This document shows, one piece after another, positions 61,280 to 64,000 of a DNA stretch of 64,000 nucleotides. Each line of letters begins with the position of its first letter. Positions within the stretch are counted from its first letter, which is position 1. Position numbers and translations under genes: made by a program. This DNA comes from Gilliamella sp. App4-10. Its GTDB lineage: Bacteria > Pseudomonadota > Gammaproteobacteria > Enterobacterales > Orbaceae. The stretch is taken from assembly GCF_001690495.1 (NCBI RefSeq), contig NZ_LZGS01000027.1:1-64000 (forward strand), written 5' to 3'. The notes beneath the pieces are model-generated. The model was given only the letters and a program-made list of their open reading frames with translations. It had not been told where the DNA came from and made no database searches.

Positions 61280-61316
61280 AAAAAGTTTCAGGTAGATAAG
61301 AGTTTGAATATAAAAT
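61280..61316 (+). repeat. Dispersed intergenic repeat, copy E
   Basis: AAAAAGTTTCAGGTAGATAAGAG then GAATATAAAA, between kdsD and the sulfatase gene; same orientation as copies A, B and C. Confidence 0.65.
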
Positions 61317-61420
61317 CTACCTGTTACTTGATAATCACTTAAAATCTCAAAACGACTTTGATCCTCAGTATAATTAAAATAAGAGCCAATGATGTATCAA
61401 TCAAACGTCATTTTAAATGC

Positions 61421-62863
61421 CTATTTGAACACTTGTGCTGAATTATTGATCGTTGCAATATTGGATTTATTTTGTTCAACAAACTGTTTTTTATCAAAAT
61501 TAGGTTCGGGTAAATAGTCAGTCAAAAATTTGGCATTACTTTCAACTTGTGCACCGTTTAAAATTAAACGCGGCAAATCTATTTGATAAATAGTTTGATC
61601 GGGCGTTTTTTGTAGATCTTGTGTACGTGCATTTGTTAATAAATAAAGTTTGCGCTCTTTTTGTGAAAGACGATTGATTGTTGGCGTGCCAGCGCCCATC
61701 ATTAAATGATCTGGAAAAATATAAAATATGGTATCTTTTAATATATCTTCATCTTTTAAATATTGAATGAAATGTCCTAAATTATGATCCAATGAAGCTG
61801 CAACAAACGACATATTGTCAGCTTTTGGTGAAATCACAGACCTCATCCTTTCATCATCAAAACCATTTGGAGCATGGGTTGAAACAGTTGAAACAAACAA
61901 AGCAAAGGGTTTATTTGCTTGGTGCATTTCGGTAATTTGTTTTTGCGCAATATCAAAAATATCTTTGTCATACAACCCAAAAGGTGCAGGTGGATATTGT
62001 CCAACATAGTTTTTTTCGGAAATAACTTGCATACCAAACAGCTCAGCAGTATGTCCAATGCCAGCAAAATCTGGACTAGCCATCACATAACGGGTTTGAT
62101 ACCCCGCTTGATTAAGTACATCGCCCAAACTAACTAAATGGGTTTGGTCTGCGCGCATTAATGGTGAGGTGGTGTAGCCACCAATTAAAAAAGGCATACC
62201 CGTCATATAAGTGTACATCGATGCGGTAGTCCAAGTACTTCCTGAACTCATTGGCATATTATCAAAAAAGGTATAATCTTGGCGAAGTTGTCGTAAATTA
62301 GGGGTAATATCTTCAAAATCGAAAAAGCCTTGTTCAAACGATTCTAATGATAGCACAATAATATTTTTACCCTGATGGCTAACAAGCTGATTTTTATTGG
62401 TGTAATTAGTCATGTTGAGCGATTGTAATGCTTGCTCAAACGGCTCACGAGGGGCGCTAGTGACTTGATAGATTTCATATAAACGGCTTAATGGTCCATT
62501 ATGATAACTAATTGAGATGATTGCTGCAAAGGCTAATAACAAACGCACAATTAAATGGCATTTACGTTTGCACCAATTCGCTAGTTTTGATAGTAAAAAA
62601 ATAAGGGCAAAAAAAACAACAATAACCAAGGCTGCTTGCAATTTAAAAATAAATAGCCCTTCTATAATATCATTAATGTTTAAATTCACATAAAACTGAT
62701 AATCAATAAAGCCACCACTAAAGTAGATAGAAGTGAGCTCCATTACGATAAAGGCCGTCAGTAATATTATACTTAGAAGTTGCCATTTTTTCTGTTTAAA
62801 GAGTGAGGCAAAAATAATTGTGATGATAAAAAGTGGTAAAATAATTAATGTCGATAATGGCAT
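61421..62863 (-). CDS. LTA-synthase-like membrane sulfatase (phosphoglycerol or phosphoethanolamine transferase)
   Basis: Alkaline-phosphatase-fold protein of the LtaS/OpgB group. Residues 1-120 form about four helices (LIILPLFIITIIFASLF, LLSIILLTAFIVM, ALVIVVFFALIFLL, LIVRLLLAFAAII). The catalytic domain begins near 165 with NIIVLSLESFEQGFF, whose glutamate is a metal ligand, and the probable nucleophile threonine lies in SGSTWTTASMYTYMTG. FALFVSTVSTHAP and FYIFPDHLMM give further ligands. 480 residues. In Gram-negatives such proteins decorate glucans or LPS; the substrate here is unknown. Its end is 276 bp from kdsD. Confidence 0.8.
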   Translation of the reverse strand: MPLSTLIILPLFIITIIFASLFKQKKWQLLSIILLTAFIVMELTSIYFSGGFIDYQFYVNLNINDIIEGLFIFKLQAALVIVVFFALIFLLSKLANWCKRKCHLIVRLLLAFAAIISISYHNGPLSRLYEIYQVTSAPREPFEQALQSLNMTNYTNKNQLVSHQGKNIIVLSLESFEQGFFDFEDITPNLRQLRQDYTFFDNMPMSSGSTWTTASMYTYMTGMPFLIGGYTTSPLMRADQTHLVSLGDVLNQAGYQTRYVMASPDFAGIGHTAELFGMQVISEKNYVGQYPPAPFGLYDKDIFDIAQKQITEMHQANKPFALFVSTVSTHAPNGFDDERMRSVISPKADNMSFVAASLDHNLGHFIQYLKDEDILKDTIFYIFPDHLMMGAGTPTINRLSQKERKLYLLTNARTQDLQKTPDQTIYQIDLPRLILNGAQVESNAKFLTDYLPEPNFDKKQFVEQNKSNIATINNSAQVFK

Positions 62864-63132
62864 AATAGTTGTTACTCAATTTACTCAAGAATCAATTTTT
62901 CACAAGTATATACTTAATACACAAAAAATAAAAATATCAACTAATGTTATTTGATTTATGACGTTATCTTCTATAATGATAATGTAGTTTACAAAGTAAA
63001 AATTGAAAAATAGTGTTACCACTAATACCAAATGATAATTGTTATTATTTAAGGTTGATAATTGACATTATTCACAATAAGATGTCATCCATATTAACTG
63101 CAATAATTTCAATGTGTTATATGTTGTGGGTT

Positions 63133-63740
63133 ATGCGGAAAGTGGTTTTCATTTTATCTTTGTTTTTATTATCTTTTTGTTGTTATGCCGATATTACATT
63201 ACCGACACCACAAACTAAAGCGTGCTGATGAAAAAACTCAGTCTTGGTATTTCAGGCATGGCTAACCGATTGGGCGCAGATAGTCTTATTGTACCTTATG
63301 GCTATGAAAAAATATGGAAGTTGTTCTATTGCGTAGTGAACCAAGTAGCTTTTATGTAAAAGTCGATTTGATTGATAAAATCAAAGATATCACCCTTTTA
63401 TTTAACCAAAGGACCTAATCAACGTAGTCTAAGTTATGCACAAAGTCTGCTTAAAAAAGCCAGAATAAGCTATTTGCAAAATACCTATCCAGCTAATATG
63501 TTAGGTGGTGAAATGCGCCGTATTGCGATCTTACGAGCACTAATTTGTAAACTTCAAATAATTATTGCCGATGAGCCAACCAGTGATCTTGATGAAGAAA
63601 ATAGTACAGCTGAAATCAGGCAATTGCTTACCGAAATTCATCAACAAGGCACCGCCTTATTGATGATTATTCATGATAAAAATGTTGCCCATTATAGCCG
63701 AAAAATCATGAAAATGTCAGTAGGGCGATTATTTGACTAA
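63133..63740 (+). pseudogene. Decayed ABC exporter: signal-peptide remnant, FtsX-like permease start and ATPase end
   Basis: Three pieces in order. 63133-63228: a secreted-protein start, MRKVVFILSLFLLSFCCYAD, that stops where a second ATG overlaps (TGATG). 63228-63360: GISGMANRLGADSLIVPYGYE and, one frameshift later, LLRSEPSSFYVKVDLI, which match the periplasmic domain of ABC permeases. 63420-63740: the C-terminal half of an ABC ATPase with LGGEMRRIAILRAL, IIIADEPTSDLDEEN and LLMIIHD, but no Walker A. Resembles the permease-ATPase modules of p19/Fet-type iron systems; that assignment is a guess. A large deletion joins the pieces. Confidence 0.65.
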
Positions 63741-63770
63741 TGCATCATATTGGCAATTAAAAGGGGAGGG

Positions 63771-64000
63771 CTAGCTGACTGACGACATTAATAACGGATT
63801 ACAGCCCATTTCAATCATAATTTTATTGAGTTTTAATAACGGCAATCCAACGAGTGAATGAATATCATCGCCTTCTAGCTTATCAAACAGGGTAATGCCA
63901 AGTTCATCACATTTAAAACTGCCAGCACATTGCAAAGGCATCTCTTTGCTAATGTAGGCATCAATTTCTGGATCAGTTAAGTGCCGAAAAGTCACCTTAA
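63771..64000 (-). CDS. yceF: Maf/YceF family nucleoside-triphosphate pyrophosphatase, 3'-terminal part
   Basis: Only the C-terminal ~75 residues are inside the window; the frame remains open to position 64000, so the start lies beyond the edge. VTFRHLTDPEIDAYISKEMPLQCAGSFKCDELGITLFDKLEGDD and LVGLPLLKLNKIMIEMGCNPLL match the C-terminal half of YceF/Maf, with the conserved CAGSFK and GLPL motifs. Family members hydrolyse m7GTP or other non-canonical nucleotides. Ends 30 bp from the ABC remnant. Confidence 0.85.
   Translation of the reverse strand, partial: KVTFRHLTDPEIDAYISKEMPLQCAGSFKCDELGITLFDKLEGDDIHSLVGLPLLKLNKIMIEMGCNPLLMSSVS

Noticed and set aside
62864-63132. Small frames between the LTA-synthase-like gene and the ABC remnant
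   Set aside because: Low-complexity AT-rich sequence with no ribosome-binding site or homology.
63372-63740. An intact 122-residue ABC ATPase
   Set aside because: Lacks Walker A and an N-terminal half; part of the collapsed transporter.
1-64000. CRISPR arrays, tRNA or rRNA genes, origins
   Set aside because: No regularly spaced repeats and no cloverleaf or rRNA sequence were noticed anywhere in the window.

Overview
The window looks like chromosome from a low-GC gammaproteobacterium. The DNA is AT-rich (roughly one third G+C by eye) and gene order follows the enterobacterial/Pasteurellaceae pattern: mlaFEDCB-ibaG, pepN-pncB-asnS-porin, ribH-nusB, ubiE-ubiB-tatABC, aroK-damX-dam-rpe-gph-trpS. 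A VgrG gene, tandem OmpC/F-type porins, invasin-like surface proteins and many decaying genes fit Orbaceae (Gilliamella, Frischella or Orbus, insect-gut symbionts). That assignment is inference, not a database result.

Layout. 1-1413: a type VI spike gene (vgrG) broken at a C8 tract and running off the left edge. 1.5-14.5 kb, all minus strand: citG, ftsK, a gamma-carbonic-anhydrase-like protein, bcr, rsuA, rsmJ, prlC, ibaG and the Mla retrograde phospholipid transport operon. 14.6-17.6 kb: a very AT-rich accessory block with an inverted repeat, a phosphoethanolamine-transferase-like sulfatase, a VTT/DedA-type membrane protein and a dead IS481-type transposase. 17.7-26.7 kb: glpE-like rhodanese, pepN, then pncB, asnS and two tandem porins. 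26.8-28.1 kb: dead mgsA and mdtH. 28.1-39.8 kb: yafJ-gmhA, then ribH-nusB-yfiF, nadR, ubiE-ubiB-tatABC, hldE and gorA. 39.9-44.2 kb: an MHS-family transporter, tag, a YdcF/SanA-type protein and mnmE. 44.6-49.6 kb is accessory: a degenerate and an intact copy of an invasin-like secreted protein, an unknown lipoprotein and a copper-chaperone-like HMA protein. 49.7-52.1 kb: thiM-thiE-thiD behind a TPP riboswitch. 52.1-62.9 kb: a duplicated trkA tail, an AI-2E family exporter, trkA, the aroK-to-trpS operon, kdsD and an LTA-synthase-like sulfatase. The right end holds a dead ABC exporter and the C-terminal part of a maf/yceF gene.

Functional links. Envelope biogenesis dominates: Mla lipid transport, LPS heptose synthesis (gmhA, hldE), Kdo synthesis (kdsD), porins, Tat export and two alkaline-phosphatase-fold headgroup transferases. 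NAD salvage is represented by pncB and a NadR whose kinase P-loop is gone. Thiamine is made or salvaged under riboswitch control.

Most unusual signals: the final ~130 bp of the intact invasin-like gene (about 47475-47600) switches abruptly to high GC and C-ending codons over a lectin-like C-terminus, as expected for an exchanged cassette or a diversity-generating-retroelement variable region; a five-copy ~40-bp intergenic repeat with a constant core; the C8 tract in vgrG; and widespread gene decay.
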